Source: an uncultured Prevotellaceae bacterium
GTDB taxonomy: Bacteria > Bacteroidota > Bacteroidia > Bacteroidales > Bacteroidaceae
Reading direction: 5' to 3'
Assembly (NCBI GenBank): GCA_900316585.1
Contig: ONDM01000003.1
Location: 218,253-282,252, forward strand
Length of the DNA stretch: 64,000 nt
How positions within the stretch are numbered: position 1 is the first letter of the stretch; every line of letters starts with the position of its first letter. A program made the translations under genes and the position numbers. Below the pieces are notes generated by a model. It was not told where the DNA came from and made no database searches. It saw only the letters and a list, made by a program, of their open reading frames with translations. Positions 16,746-26,481 of this stretch are shown here, piece by piece.

Positions 16746-19049
16746 ATGAAACTGAAAAACACCTTACTGGCAGGCTTACTTTCCTGCTTTTCATTGGTTG
16801 CTTTGGCACAGCCTAGTGCCGACTACAACATTATCCCACTGCCTCAGTCTGTGCAGTTGGCTCAGGGTGAGTTCCTCCTGAAGGAGGGAGTCCGGGTGAC
16901 CTATCCGGCAGGGAATGAGCTCATGAAGAACAATGCCGAGTTTCTGGCCGAGTATGTACAAGAAATACTGGGAGTAAAGCTGCAGCCTGTGGCAGGGAAG
17001 GCCCAGAAAGAGGCCATCAACCTGGCTGTCAGTACCTCCATCAAGAACAAGGAAGGCTTCAACCTGAAGGTGAATGCGCAAGGAGTGACCATCTCCGGCG
17101 GTTCAGAGGCCGGTGTCTTCTATGGCATCCAGTGCCTCCGGAAATCGTTGCCGGCTGAGGCTACAGGTGCAGTCAAGCTGCCATTTGTCACGGTTACCGA
17201 TACCCCTCGTTTCGAATATAGGGGTATGATGCTCGACTGCTCTCGCCATTTCTTCCCCGTAGAATTCGTAAAACGCTATATCGACATCCTGGCCTTGCAC
17301 GGGGAGAACAGCCTGCACTGGCACCTGACCGATGACCAGGGCTGGCGATTTGAGGTGAAGCGGTATCCTAAACTGACCGAGGTAGGCAGTTGGCGTGAGC
17401 AGACTGTCATTGGCCATAATTCCGGTCGGTACGACGGTACTCGCTATGGTGGCTACTACACCCAGGAGCAGTGCCGCGAAATCGTGGAATATGCCAAGAA
17501 ACGCTATATCAATGTCATGCCTGAGATAGATATGCCAGGTCACATGCTGGGAGCCTTGAGCGCCTACCCGGAACTGGGCTGTAGCGGTGGTCCTTATGAA
17601 GTATGGACCCGTTGGGGCATCTCCGATGATGTGCTTTGTGTGGGTAATCCCAAGACTGTGGAATTCATCCAGGGTGTCCTGGCCGAGCTGATAGAGGTGT
17701 TCCCTAGTGAGATGATTCACGTGGGTGGCGACGAGTGCCCGAAGGTCGCTTGGAAGAAGTGTCCAGTCTGCCAAGCCAAGGCTAAGGAGCTGGGGCTGGA
17801 GAACACGGAACACGGCACGGTGGAGGAGAAGCTGCAGAGCTACTTTATCCATGAGGCAGAGAAGTTCCTGAATGCACACGGCCGTCAGATGATAGGCTGG
17901 GATGAGACCTTGGAGGGTGGTCTGGCACCTAATGCCAGCATCATGAGCTGGCGAGGGCTGGAAGGCGGCATCGAGGCTGCCAAGCAGCACCACAATGTCA
18001 TCATGACACCGACCAGCTTCTGCTATTTCGACTACTACCAGAGTGCCGACCAGAAGAATGAGCCTATTGCCATTGGTGGTTTCCTGCCTGTTAGCCGGGT
18101 ATATTCCTTCGAGCCTGTCCCAGAGGAGCTCACCGCCGAGGAAGGCAAGTATATCAAGGGGTGTCAGGCAAACCTTTGGACCGAATATATCCCTGATGGG
18201 AGTCAGGTGGAATACATGGTCCTGCCTCGAATGGCAGCCCTTTGTGAGACGCAGTGGATGGACAAGTCTGCCAAGGACTACACTTCATTCGTGAAGCGTA
18301 TCCCTAGGCTGTTTGCCCTCTACGACAAGCTGGGCTACACCTATGCCAAGCATCTGCTGAATGTGAACGGCGTTCTAAAAGGCAACACTGAGGAAGGTTG
18401 TCTGGAACTGGATCTAGCTACTGCCGACCAGGCTCCGATACTCTATAGCCTGGATGGTACGGAACCCTCCAAGAAATATGAAGGAACCTTGAAGATTAAG
18501 CAGGATGCCCACATCCGTGCTTTAGCAGTCCGTGGAACGGCGAAGTCGGCTGAATGGACCCAGCATGTCAAGGTCTCCAAGTCGTCTTTCAAGCCCGTAA
18601 CCTTGAAGGATAATCCGGCACCGAACTATACCTACGGAGGCGCACCGCAGCTGGTGGACTGCATCCACGGCACCAATTCGTACTCCATGGGAGCCTGGCT
18701 GGGCTTCAATGGTGACGACTGCGTAGCCACCATCGACTTGGGTGAGGCGCAGGAGATATCCACCTGCAATGTCCGCACCCTCACAGAAACCCGTTCCTGG
18801 TGCTTCGACACCAACGGCTTGAAAGTGGAGGTGTCCGACGATGGCCAGAACTTCCGTAAGGTGGCAGAGGAGTTCTATCCGTTGCCAAAAGACGAGGAAA
18901 GGGAAATCCGCAACCATACGGTATCCTTCGATAAGGTGAAAGCCCGTTATGTCCGCGTCACGGTAGGGACTGTCAAGAGCATTCCGCAGTTCCACAGCGG
19001 TCATGGCAAGCCAGCCTACCTCTTCCTCGATGAGATTGAACTGAACTAA
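16746..19049 (+). CDS. Secreted beta-N-acetylhexosaminidase, GH20
   Basis: The protein has a signal peptide (MKLKNTLLAGLLSCFSLVALA), an N-terminal GH20b-like domain, and a TIM-barrel catalytic domain with WHLTDDQGWR and HVGGDECPK. In the latter, D329-E330 is the substrate-assisted catalytic pair. After the barrel there is a chitobiase C-terminal-like segment (YSLDGTEPSKKYEG) and a discoidin-type domain ending VRVTVGTVKS. At 767 residues this is the standard Bacteroidetes four-domain form. It removes terminal GlcNAc or GalNAc from host or microbial glycans in the periplasm or at the surface. It is 12 nt after the NusG-like gene and likely cotranscribed. Confidence 0.95.
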   Translation: MKLKNTLLAGLLSCFSLVALAQPSADYNIIPLPQSVQLAQGEFLLKEGVRVTYPAGNELMKNNAEFLAEYVQEILGVKLQPVAGKAQKEAINLAVSTSIKNKEGFNLKVNAQGVTISGGSEAGVFYGIQCLRKSLPAEATGAVKLPFVTVTDTPRFEYRGMMLDCSRHFFPVEFVKRYIDILALHGENSLHWHLTDDQGWRFEVKRYPKLTEVGSWREQTVIGHNSGRYDGTRYGGYYTQEQCREIVEYAKKRYINVMPEIDMPGHMLGALSAYPELGCSGGPYEVWTRWGISDDVLCVGNPKTVEFIQGVLAELIEVFPSEMIHVGGDECPKVAWKKCPVCQAKAKELGLENTEHGTVEEKLQSYFIHEAEKFLNAHGRQMIGWDETLEGGLAPNASIMSWRGLEGGIEAAKQHHNVIMTPTSFCYFDYYQSADQKNEPIAIGGFLPVSRVYSFEPVPEELTAEEGKYIKGCQANLWTEYIPDGSQVEYMVLPRMAALCETQWMDKSAKDYTSFVKRIPRLFALYDKLGYTYAKHLLNVNGVLKGNTEEGCLELDLATADQAPILYSLDGTEPSKKYEGTLKIKQDAHIRALAVRGTAKSAEWTQHVKVSKSSFKPVTLKDNPAPNYTYGGAPQLVDCIHGTNSYSMGAWLGFNGDDCVATIDLGEAQEISTCNVRTLTETRSWCFDTNGLKVEVSDDGQNFRKVAEEFYPLPKDEEREIRNHTVSFDKVKARYVRVTVGTVKSIPQFHSGHGKPAYLFLDEIELN

Positions 19050-19061
19050 GCAATGAAAAGC

Positions 19062-20129
19062 ATGGAGAATACCGTCCAGTTGACGCCGAAGAAAAAGAGA
19101 ATCGAGTACATCGATGCCATGCGTGGCTTCACCATGATACTCGTCGTCTATTCCCATATCATCTTCTTTGGGTACAATGATGATACCATCCCATCCTTCA
19201 ATTCCTTCTTTGTGAATTTCCGCATGCCGCTGTTCTTCTTCATCAGCGGCTGGGTACTGTACAAGGCTGGGAGAGTATGGGACTGGAACTTCGTCAAGGA
19301 TTTCCTCCCCAAGAAGTTCATGGTGCAGATTATCCCCACTGTGTTCTTCTTCCTGGTTTTCATCTATTTCTTCAGGGACATGCAGATCACCAAGGAAGCC
19401 TTGGGACCTTCCAAGTCGGGCTACTGGTTCACCCTGTCGCTCTTTGAGTTCTTCCTCATCTATGTGGCGACCATGTACCTGAACCCCTTCAAGAATCAGG
19501 GACTCAAGGAAGACCTTGTCGTCATTGTCGTGGCCTCTGTCGTGTATCTCTTCAGTAGCTTCCGCGAACACAGCAATGCTACGGTGGCCGATATCTATCA
19601 CTACCTGGGAATCAACTACCTCCGCTATTACGTGTTCTTCTGTTTGGGAACGTTCATCCGGAAATACTACGACGGGTTCTGTCGCCTGATGGACAACAAG
19701 TATGTTATGGCTTGCGTCCTGCTGGCCCTGTTGGGCATGATCATGTTCTCCAACGCACTGCTGTATCACCTCCACGATATCACCTTCGTGTTCGTTGTCT
19801 ACGGCACCTTAGGCATCATGGTGGTCCTGACATTCTTTAGGAAACATGAGAGGTATGTGTCCGGCGAGACGGTCATCGGCCGGTACCTGCAGTTCATCGG
19901 ACGCCGCACATTGGATGTGTACCTGCTGCATTACCTGTTCCTGCCCAGACACCTGGAAATGGTGGGTGTCTTCTTCAAGGAGAATCCGAATCCCGTCTTG
20001 GAGTTCTTTGTCTCCGTGTTCCTGGCCTGCCTGGTCATCCTCGTCTGCCTCACGGTCAGCGAGGTGATTCGCCTGAGCCCCTTCCTGGAGCACCGGCTGT
20101 TTGGTGTGAAATCTCAGAAAAGAAAATAA
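19062..20129 (+). CDS. Membrane acyltransferase, family 3 (paralogue 1)
   Basis: Start at 19062 (MENTVQL) is chosen by alignment with the downstream paralogue; the ATG at 19053 would add three residues. The polytopic protein opens with RIEYIDAMRGFTMILVVYSH, the acyltransferase-3 signature with RG and the H of the first helix, followed by FRMPLFFFISGW and about ten membrane spans. Such enzymes O-acetylate surface sugars at the inner membrane. It and the next gene form a tandem duplication with near-identical nucleotide blocks at both ends. The target may be the polysaccharide made upstream. Confidence 0.88.
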   Translation: MENTVQLTPKKKRIEYIDAMRGFTMILVVYSHIIFFGYNDDTIPSFNSFFVNFRMPLFFFISGWVLYKAGRVWDWNFVKDFLPKKFMVQIIPTVFFFLVFIYFFRDMQITKEALGPSKSGYWFTLSLFEFFLIYVATMYLNPFKNQGLKEDLVVIVVASVVYLFSSFREHSNATVADIYHYLGINYLRYYVFFCLGTFIRKYYDGFCRLMDNKYVMACVLLALLGMIMFSNALLYHLHDITFVFVVYGTLGIMVVLTFFRKHERYVSGETVIGRYLQFIGRRTLDVYLLHYLFLPRHLEMVGVFFKENPNPVLEFFVSVFLACLVILVCLTVSEVIRLSPFLEHRLFGVKSQKRK

Positions 20130-20133
20130 GAAA

Positions 20134-21210
20134 ATGGAAAATACAGTCCAGTTACCGCCAAAGAAAAAGAGAATCGAGTACATCGATGCCATGCGTGGCT
20201 TCACCATGATACTCGTCGTCTTTTCCCATATCTGTGCCTATGGCTATGGGCCGAATGCGGTCGAGAATATGGTCAGTTTCAATTCGGTCTTTGTGAATTT
20301 CCGCATGCCGTTGTTCTTCTTCATCAGCGGTTGGGTGCTGTACAAGGCCGGAAGATCCTGGAACTGGGATTTTATCAAGGACTTCCTTCCCAAGAAGTTC
20401 ATGGTGCAGATTATCCCCACCGTGTTCTTCTTCCTCCTGTTCATCTGGTTCTTCAAGGACGGACATATCGCCAAGGAATCCCTGAATGTGGCTAAGGATG
20501 GCTACTGGTTCACCCTGGCCTTGTTCGAGTTCTTCCTCATCTATACGCTCACCATGGTCCTTTATCCTTTCCGGGACAAGGATATCAAAGAAGACCTGCT
20601 CGTCCTGCTCATCGCTTTTGCTGTCTATGGCCTTTCCTCTCCCCGGAAATACGGTAGTCAGGTGGTGAACGACTGGTACGACTATCTGGGAATCTTCAAT
20701 CTGCGGTATTACATTTTCTTCTGCTTCGGAACGCTGGTCAAGAAGTATTACGACAAGTTCAACCGGGCCATGGACAACCAGTATGTCATGGCTCTGATTC
20801 TGCTGTCCTTCCTGGCCATGGTCATGTTCAAGGGAAAGCTGCTGGAGCTCCCGCATACCAATACGGTCGTCTTTGCCCTCTACGGTGCTTTGGGCATCAT
20901 GGTGGTCCTGACTTTCTTCCGCAAGCATGAGAGCCATGTGTCCCGCGAGACGGTCATCGGCCGTTACCTGCAGTTCATTGGGCGCAGGACGCTCGATGTC
21001 TATCTCCTGCATTACTTCTTCCTGCCCAGGAGCATCGCTTTCATAGGCGACTTCTTCGTGGAGCATCCGAATCCTACGCTGGAGTTCTTCGTTTCCGTGT
21101 TCCTGGCCTGCCTGGTCATCCTCATCTGCCTCACGGTCAGCGAGGTGATACGCCTGAGTCCTTTCCTCCAGCACCGGCTGTTCGGAGTGAAGGCGCAGGA
21201 AAAGAAATAA
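20134..21210 (+). CDS. Membrane acyltransferase, family 3 (paralogue 2)
   Basis: This 358-residue protein matches the upstream paralogue over its full length, with identical N-terminal RIEYIDAMRGFTMILVV, FISGWVLYKAGR, DFLPKKFMVQIIPTVFFF and the C-terminal GRRTLDVYLLHY and SEVIRLSPFL. Divergence is concentrated in the middle loops, where substrate choice may lie. It starts 5 nt after the previous stop and ends immediately before a bidirectional terminator, closing the operon that starts with the NusG-like gene. Confidence 0.88.
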   Translation: MENTVQLPPKKKRIEYIDAMRGFTMILVVFSHICAYGYGPNAVENMVSFNSVFVNFRMPLFFFISGWVLYKAGRSWNWDFIKDFLPKKFMVQIIPTVFFFLLFIWFFKDGHIAKESLNVAKDGYWFTLALFEFFLIYTLTMVLYPFRDKDIKEDLLVLLIAFAVYGLSSPRKYGSQVVNDWYDYLGIFNLRYYIFFCFGTLVKKYYDKFNRAMDNQYVMALILLSFLAMVMFKGKLLELPHTNTVVFALYGALGIMVVLTFFRKHESHVSRETVIGRYLQFIGRRTLDVYLLHYFFLPRSIAFIGDFFVEHPNPTLEFFVSVFLACLVILICLTVSEVIRLSPFLQHRLFGVKAQEKK

Positions 21211-21251
21211 AAAAGCAGCGGAGAATGAAAGTTCCCCGCTGTTTCTTTTTC
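21211..21251. terminator. Bidirectional intrinsic terminator
   Basis: CAGCGGAGAA at 21216-21225 pairs with TTCCCCGCTG at 21232-21241 (one mismatch, 6-nt loop). There is a T-rich tail after it on the plus strand and an A-run before it, so it can serve both the acyltransferase operon and the convergent GH92 gene. Confidence 0.8.
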
Positions 21252-21263
21252 TATCGATGATGA

Positions 21264-23498
21264 TTAGTGCGTGTTGCTCAAAGTGAACTTGATACCACCA
21301 GCTTTTATTAAATCATCGTGTGATATCCGGTAACCGGCCTTCTTGCCGCCTAGGCTGATGGACTTGATGTAGTCGCCCGTACCCTCGGTCTCAATCACCA
21401 GCTTATCCTTCTTGTAGTACTTGGAATCCAGATGGATGGTCACCTTGCTGAACGTAGGCGTAGTCAGCGTGTAGTAGGGGACACCCGGACAGTCGGGGTA
21501 GAAGCCCATCATGCTGAAGAGCATCCAGCACGACATGGTACCCGTATCATCGTTGCCCGGAATACCCCAGGCCTCGTTCACGAAGTGCTTGGCCAGCAGT
21601 TCCTTCACCAGTTTCTGCGTGCGCCATTCCTCACCCTTGAACTTGCTGAACAGGTAAGGGTAGGCAATGTCAGGCTCGTTGGCCGGGTCATAGTTGTTGG
21701 AGTCGAACACGTTCTGCAGGTTGGCCACGAACTTCTTCGGTCCGCCCATCAGCTTGGCCAGTCCCGGAATGTCATGCGGCACATAGTAGGTATAGTTCCA
21801 CGCATTACCCTCGTGGAAGCCCGGTGAAGGCTCAAAGTTCTCGCCCTCCTTCGGGTTGAACGGCTCGTAGAACTTACCCTCCTGCGTAATCGGACGCAGG
21901 GTGCCGAACTCCTTGGAGTAATAGTTCTTGTAGCCCATGGACTGCTTGTAGAACCGGTCTGCATCAGCCTGGTGTCCCAGGGCCTTGGCAAAGGTGCTCA
22001 GCGCATAGTCGGCCACATAGTACTCCAGCGCATGAGAGACCGAGTTGTCGTACTGGCTCTCCATCGGGCAGTAGCCCCGCTTGATATACTCGTCAATGTC
22101 CGGACGCACCGGATTATCCTTGCCCGGCGTGGTGGCACTCTTGATCATACCTTGGTAGGCAGCCTCCACATCGAAGTCGCGGAACCCCTTCATCCAGGTG
22201 TCCACGATGACCGGAATGACAGGGTCGCCCTCCATCTCCATGGTCTCCCTGCCGTAGAGCTCCCATTTCGGAAGCCAGCCCCATTCCTTGTACATGTCCA
22301 CCATGGTGTTCACCATGTCCAGCTGACGCTCCGGGAACAGCAAGGTCATCATCTGATGTACGTTGCGATAGGTGTCCCACAGACTGAACACCGTATAGCG
22401 GTTCCGGTCCGTATGCCCCGTCTTCTCGCTCTCCATCATAGGGTATTCCCCATTCACATCCTGCAAGATACCCGGATGGATCATCATGTGGTAGAAACCC
22501 GTATAGAACACCGTCTTCTGTGTTTCCGTACCCCCTTCCACCTCAATGGTCTTCAGGGTGGTGTTCCATGCATCCCGTGCGTTCTTGCGGCAGATCTCAA
22601 AGTTCTGGCCTGCCACTTCCTTTTCCAGGTTCTCCCGGGCATTCTTGATGCTCACGAAGCTCACGCCCATACGCACCTCAATCTGCTCGCCCTCCTCACA
22701 GTCGAAGTCGAACCAAGCACCGATGTCGTCGCCGCTGATGTCCTTCCGGTACTGGGTGTATATCTTGTACTTGCCGGCCGTGTCATCCCATTCCGCCTCG
22801 GCGGTCATCGGACGCATCTTCTTCCAGTAGCCGCTCTGTTTCGGTGTCTTGCTCACCCGCATCACAAAGTAGATAGGGAACACGCTCTGCGGGAAATAGC
22901 AGAACGTACCCTGCAGCTTGGTGCCCTCCACTTCCCAGTCGTTCACGAAACGCATGGAGGCACCAGTCTCGTTGGTCAGACCTTCGCCCAGGTTCAGCAG
23001 GATGTGGCCCTCTCCCTTGTGGAAGGTGAACCGCTCGATGCTGGCCCGCTTGGTAGCTGTCGCCTCCACCTTGATGTCGTACTTGGTCAGCGTGTTGGTG
23101 TAGTAGCCCGGTGTAGAAACCTCATCCTTGTAGGCCGAGCCATAGTTGTGGTAGTCCACGTCACGCTCGCCGCTGGTAGGCATCACCAGCAGGGAGCTCA
23201 CCTCCGGACAGCCCACGCCGCTCAGGCTCACATGGGCCAGACCCGTGAAGAAGCTGTTGGTCAGGTCGTACGGAGTGGACCACCAACGGGCATCCTTGTC
23301 GTACTTGTTCATGTCCGACCCCATCACGTTGAACGGAGTCACGGTCATCAGACCCTGTGGAACAATCGCACCCGGATTGCACGTTCCGAAGTTCGTCGTC
23401 CCGATGAAAGGATTCACATAGTCCACCGGTTCCTTCGCCTGTCCCATGGACTGGAGGGAAACCGATGCCAGTAAAGCTGTAAGCAGTAAATGTCTCAT
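21264..23498 (-). CDS. Secreted alpha-mannosidase, GH92
   Basis: The 744-residue protein has a signal peptide (MRHLLLTALLASVSLQSMGQA) followed at once by VDYVNPFIGTTNFGTCNPGA, the standard GH92 opening, and later LWDTYRNVHQ, GGPKKFVANLQ and GIPGNDDTGTMSCW, which carries acidic residues at the catalytic site. GH92 enzymes are calcium-dependent exo-alpha-mannosidases acting on N-glycans and yeast mannan. It lies 15 nt downstream of a GH20 gene on the same strand. Together they would trim GlcNAc and mannose from host N-glycan-type structures. Confidence 0.95.
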   Translation of the reverse strand: MRHLLLTALLASVSLQSMGQAKEPVDYVNPFIGTTNFGTCNPGAIVPQGLMTVTPFNVMGSDMNKYDKDARWWSTPYDLTNSFFTGLAHVSLSGVGCPEVSSLLVMPTSGERDVDYHNYGSAYKDEVSTPGYYTNTLTKYDIKVEATATKRASIERFTFHKGEGHILLNLGEGLTNETGASMRFVNDWEVEGTKLQGTFCYFPQSVFPIYFVMRVSKTPKQSGYWKKMRPMTAEAEWDDTAGKYKIYTQYRKDISGDDIGAWFDFDCEEGEQIEVRMGVSFVSIKNARENLEKEVAGQNFEICRKNARDAWNTTLKTIEVEGGTETQKTVFYTGFYHMMIHPGILQDVNGEYPMMESEKTGHTDRNRYTVFSLWDTYRNVHQMMTLLFPERQLDMVNTMVDMYKEWGWLPKWELYGRETMEMEGDPVIPVIVDTWMKGFRDFDVEAAYQGMIKSATTPGKDNPVRPDIDEYIKRGYCPMESQYDNSVSHALEYYVADYALSTFAKALGHQADADRFYKQSMGYKNYYSKEFGTLRPITQEGKFYEPFNPKEGENFEPSPGFHEGNAWNYTYYVPHDIPGLAKLMGGPKKFVANLQNVFDSNNYDPANEPDIAYPYLFSKFKGEEWRTQKLVKELLAKHFVNEAWGIPGNDDTGTMSCWMLFSMMGFYPDCPGVPYYTLTTPTFSKVTIHLDSKYYKKDKLVIETEGTGDYIKSISLGGKKAGYRISHDDLIKAGGIKFTLSNTH

Positions 23499-23513
23499 AG
23501 TATTAGTTAGGTT

Positions 23514-25616
23514 TTATCTCACAATAATCTCATCCGTGAACTGGAAGCCGCCTATCTCACTGCAGTTGGCCTGATAGTGGATGTAGCGTGTCCTCACACT
23601 TCCCTTGCGGGCTCTCCACCCGAAGTCCTTGAAGTTGTACGGCTCATCCACGGTAGCCGGATAGTCCAGGTGGTACAGCTCCGTCCAGTGCTCGTTGTCG
23701 TCCGATACGTGGATATCGATGGTAGCCGGGTGGTAGATCTCCGGTCCAGGCATCTGCATGAAGGTCGCATACACCTCCCGGATGTCGGTCGGCTCACCCA
23801 GGTCGATGGTCACATCCACACGCCCCTTGTCGATAAAGCCCTGCCACCTGCTGTCGTTGTAGCTCCAGCCACCCCGCAGTCCATCGGTCAGCGTAGCCTC
23901 CTTGTTGGCCACGTACCGTTCGCTGTAAGGCGCATGGTAGGTCACCTTCTTGCCCAGGGCCAGATGCTGCACAGGCTCCCGGTATTCCTGGCGGTTGCCC
24001 ACCTCATAACGGATGTCGAACGGATGGAATCCCTTTCCCTTCAGGTACAGCACCTCCTGCGTAGCCCTATCTAGGAAATCCTCATAGTCGCCCCTCAGTT
24101 CCTGAGGTGTCCAAGCCACCTCTGCCAAGGCCAGCAGACGTGGCCAGGCCATGAACTCGCAGTGTTCCGGAGTCTTCACATATTCCGTCCACAGGTTCGC
24201 CTGTATGCCATCAATCAGGCTGGCCTCCTGTTTACTCAGTTGTTTAGGAATCGGGTTGTAGGAATAGACATGATCCAGCGGTTGGTAGCCGCCTATTGCC
24301 TCCGGCATGTATTGTGGGGCATCCTGGTAGTGGTCTATATAAAGATAGGAGTTCGGTGTCATCACGGCATGGTGACCACTCTTCACCGTCTTGATGCCGC
24401 CTTCCTCACCGCGCCAGCTCATCACCGTGGCATTCTCGGCCAGGCCTCCTTCCAGAATCTCATCCCAGCCAATCATCTTGCGGCCCAGCTTCTCCACAAT
24501 CTTCTCCACCCGTTGTATGAAGTAACTCTGCAGCTGGTCCTCCACCGAGTCATCCTTGGTGGCGGTCAGCCCCAGCTCCTTGGCCAGTGCCTGACATTTC
24601 GGGCAGGTCTTCCAGGCCCACTTGCCGGCCTCGTCGCCTCCTATATGGATATATTCTGAAGGGAAGAGGTCCACCACTTCCTTCAGCACATTCTCGATAA
24701 ACTCAAACGAAGCCTCGTTGCCGATGCAGAAATCACTGTGTCGGTTGGGCTTTCCTGCTGGAAGGGTAGGGTCGCAGCACAGTTCCGGATACACCGACAT
24801 CACCTCTTGGCTGTGTCCCGGCATCTCAATCTCCGGCAGCACCGTGATGAAGTTGTCCGCTGCCACTGCCAGAATCTCCCGCACATCCGCCTTGGTCAGG
24901 TAGCCGCCGTAGGCACCCTCCGTACCCTCCGGCACATATTCCTTGGTACCCTTGCGCCACCACTTGGTCCAGTCGGTCTCCGTTCGGAAGGCTGCCAGTC
25001 GTGTCAGTTCCGGATATCGGTCCAGCTGCAAGCGCCAGCCTGCCGCATCGGTCAGGTGCAAGTGTAGCCGGTTCAGCTTGTACCGCGCCATCTCTTTTAT
25101 CTGTTTGATGATGAAGTCCTTCCCGAAAAAATGACGGCTGCAGTCCAGCATGAATCCCCGATAGCCGAACCGGGGCTCATCGGTGATGGATACCGCAGGG
25201 ATCTTCCCCTCCTTGGCCAGTTGCCCCAGACTCTGCACCCCATAGAACAGCCCTGCAGCCGAACCGCCACGGATCACCACCTTCTTCGGCGTCACCTCCA
25301 GCACATAGCCCTCGTAAGGACCGTAGCCCGCACCCTCCGTGCGTTCCCGTCCCTTGCCCAGCTTCTTGTCCAGCTGCAGTTCCAGGGCAGCACCCTTGCC
25401 GGTCTTCACCCCCAGGGCATTCTCCACAGCCTGCAGCAGCCGTGTCTTGTCGTTCCCTTTCAGGTTGGTCTTTACCCCCAAGTTCTCAGGTACTACAAAC
25501 ACCCCGTTTCCCGCTTTTAGGGAAGCAGGTTTCGGCAGAAGCTGGCCCCAGGCATTCGTTCCCAGGCACAGTCCACCCACGATGAATAAAAGGAAAAGAA
25601 GCTTTTTCATAGTCAT
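23514..25616 (-). CDS. Secreted beta-N-acetylhexosaminidase, GH20
   Basis: A signal peptide (LLFLLFIVGGLCLGTNAWG) is followed by a GH20b domain and the catalytic barrel with RLHLHLTDAAGWR and IHIGGDEAGK. In the latter, D328-E329 is the catalytic pair; the C-terminal part holds a discoidin-like module with VDVTIDLGEPTDIREV. At 700 residues it is distinct from the GH20 at 16746, with low overall similarity outside the active site. Start at 25616 or at the ATG two codons later. It is the first gene of a GH20-GH92 unit with a consensus promoter at 25632-25662. Confidence 0.95.
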   Translation of the reverse strand: MTMKKLLFLLFIVGGLCLGTNAWGQLLPKPASLKAGNGVFVVPENLGVKTNLKGNDKTRLLQAVENALGVKTGKGAALELQLDKKLGKGRERTEGAGYGPYEGYVLEVTPKKVVIRGGSAAGLFYGVQSLGQLAKEGKIPAVSITDEPRFGYRGFMLDCSRHFFGKDFIIKQIKEMARYKLNRLHLHLTDAAGWRLQLDRYPELTRLAAFRTETDWTKWWRKGTKEYVPEGTEGAYGGYLTKADVREILAVAADNFITVLPEIEMPGHSQEVMSVYPELCCDPTLPAGKPNRHSDFCIGNEASFEFIENVLKEVVDLFPSEYIHIGGDEAGKWAWKTCPKCQALAKELGLTATKDDSVEDQLQSYFIQRVEKIVEKLGRKMIGWDEILEGGLAENATVMSWRGEEGGIKTVKSGHHAVMTPNSYLYIDHYQDAPQYMPEAIGGYQPLDHVYSYNPIPKQLSKQEASLIDGIQANLWTEYVKTPEHCEFMAWPRLLALAEVAWTPQELRGDYEDFLDRATQEVLYLKGKGFHPFDIRYEVGNRQEYREPVQHLALGKKVTYHAPYSERYVANKEATLTDGLRGGWSYNDSRWQGFIDKGRVDVTIDLGEPTDIREVYATFMQMPGPEIYHPATIDIHVSDDNEHWTELYHLDYPATVDEPYNFKDFGWRARKGSVRTRYIHYQANCSEIGGFQFTDEIIVR

Positions 25617-25631
25617 TCAGATTTGGTATTG

Positions 25632-25662
25632 CAAATATAGCCAAAATTCTGAGACCATCAAA
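25632..25662 (-). promoter_or_regulatory. Consensus Bacteroidales promoter for the GH20-GH92 operon
   Basis: On the minus strand TTTG (25659-25662) and TATATTTG (25632-25639) are separated by 19 nt, the classical -33/-7 spacing. The -7 box lies 16 nt from the GH20 ATG. Confidence 0.8.
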
Positions 25663-25679
25663 GCCTAACGTACATCTTA

Positions 25680-26456
25680 TTATTTCTTCAGCAGTGCATA
25701 AAGTTCGTTCAGTGCAGCCAGCGCATCCTGCTTCTCCTCCAGCAAGGTTACGAACCTGGAACCGATAATCGCGCCTGCTGCGTTCTGCTGCGCCGCCTCC
25801 AGTGTCTGCTTGTTGGAGATGCCGAAACCTATCATCCTCGGATGCTTCAGGTTCATGCCGTCGATGCGCCTGAAGTACGCCTGCTTACTCTCGTTGAACT
25901 CCTTCTGTGCCCCCGTCACGGCAGCCGAGGAGACCATGTAGATGAAGCCGTCGGTGTGCTCGTCGATGAACCGGATGCGCTCCTCGCTGGTCTCCGGTGT
26001 GATGAGCATGATAATCTTAATCCCATACTTGTCTGCCACCGGTTTGATGGTCTCCATATAGTCCCGGAACGGCAGGTCGGGAATAATGGCTCCGTCTATG
26101 CCACACTCCTGGCAGCTCTGGCAGAAAGCCTCAATGCCGTAGCTCACGATGGGGTTCAGGTAGCCCATCAGGATCAGTGGAATCTCCACGCCCTGCCGGC
26201 GGATGTCCTTCAGCTGACTGAACAGCAGTTTCAGGCTCATGCCATTCTTCAGTGCCTTGGTGGCTGCGTCCTGAATCACCGGACCGTCGGCCATGGGGTC
26301 GCTGAACGGAATGCCCACCTCTATCATGTCAATGCCGTTGTCGGCCAAGGTCTTGATGACCTCCACCGTGCCCTCCAGGGTAGGGTGCCCAGCACAGAAA
26401 TAGAGGGAGAGGATTCCCTTTTTCTTCTTCTCGAAAAGTTGGTTTATTCTATTCAT
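25680..26456 (-). CDS. trpA: Tryptophan synthase alpha subunit
   Basis: The 258-residue protein contains FCAGHPTLEGT, the catalytic EVGIPFSDPMADGPVIQ (Glu and Asp of the indole-lyase site), PDLPFRDY and GFGISNKQT with the phosphate-binding GAIIGSRFV. It cleaves indole-3-glycerol phosphate to indole, which is passed to TrpB. It is the last gene of the trpBEGDCFA operon and begins 25 nt after trpF. Its end lies only 18 nt from the GH20 promoter of the following unit. Confidence 0.97.
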   Translation of the reverse strand: MNRINQLFEKKKKGILSLYFCAGHPTLEGTVEVIKTLADNGIDMIEVGIPFSDPMADGPVIQDAATKALKNGMSLKLLFSQLKDIRRQGVEIPLILMGYLNPIVSYGIEAFCQSCQECGIDGAIIPDLPFRDYMETIKPVADKYGIKIIMLITPETSEERIRFIDEHTDGFIYMVSSAAVTGAQKEFNESKQAYFRRIDGMNLKHPRMIGFGISNKQTLEAAQQNAAGAIIGSRFVTLLEEKQDALAALNELYALLKK

Positions 26457-26481
26457 AACTCGTTTAGTCTCATGTTGTGGA

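Noticed and set aside
20152..21174. 340-codon minus-strand frame opposite the second acyltransferase
   Set aside because: Acidic low-complexity shadow; a similar one lies opposite the first paralogue simply because the genes are duplicates.
21972..23474. 500-codon plus-strand frame opposite GH92
   Set aside because: Shadow of the GH92 gene; His/Val/Arg-rich with no family features.
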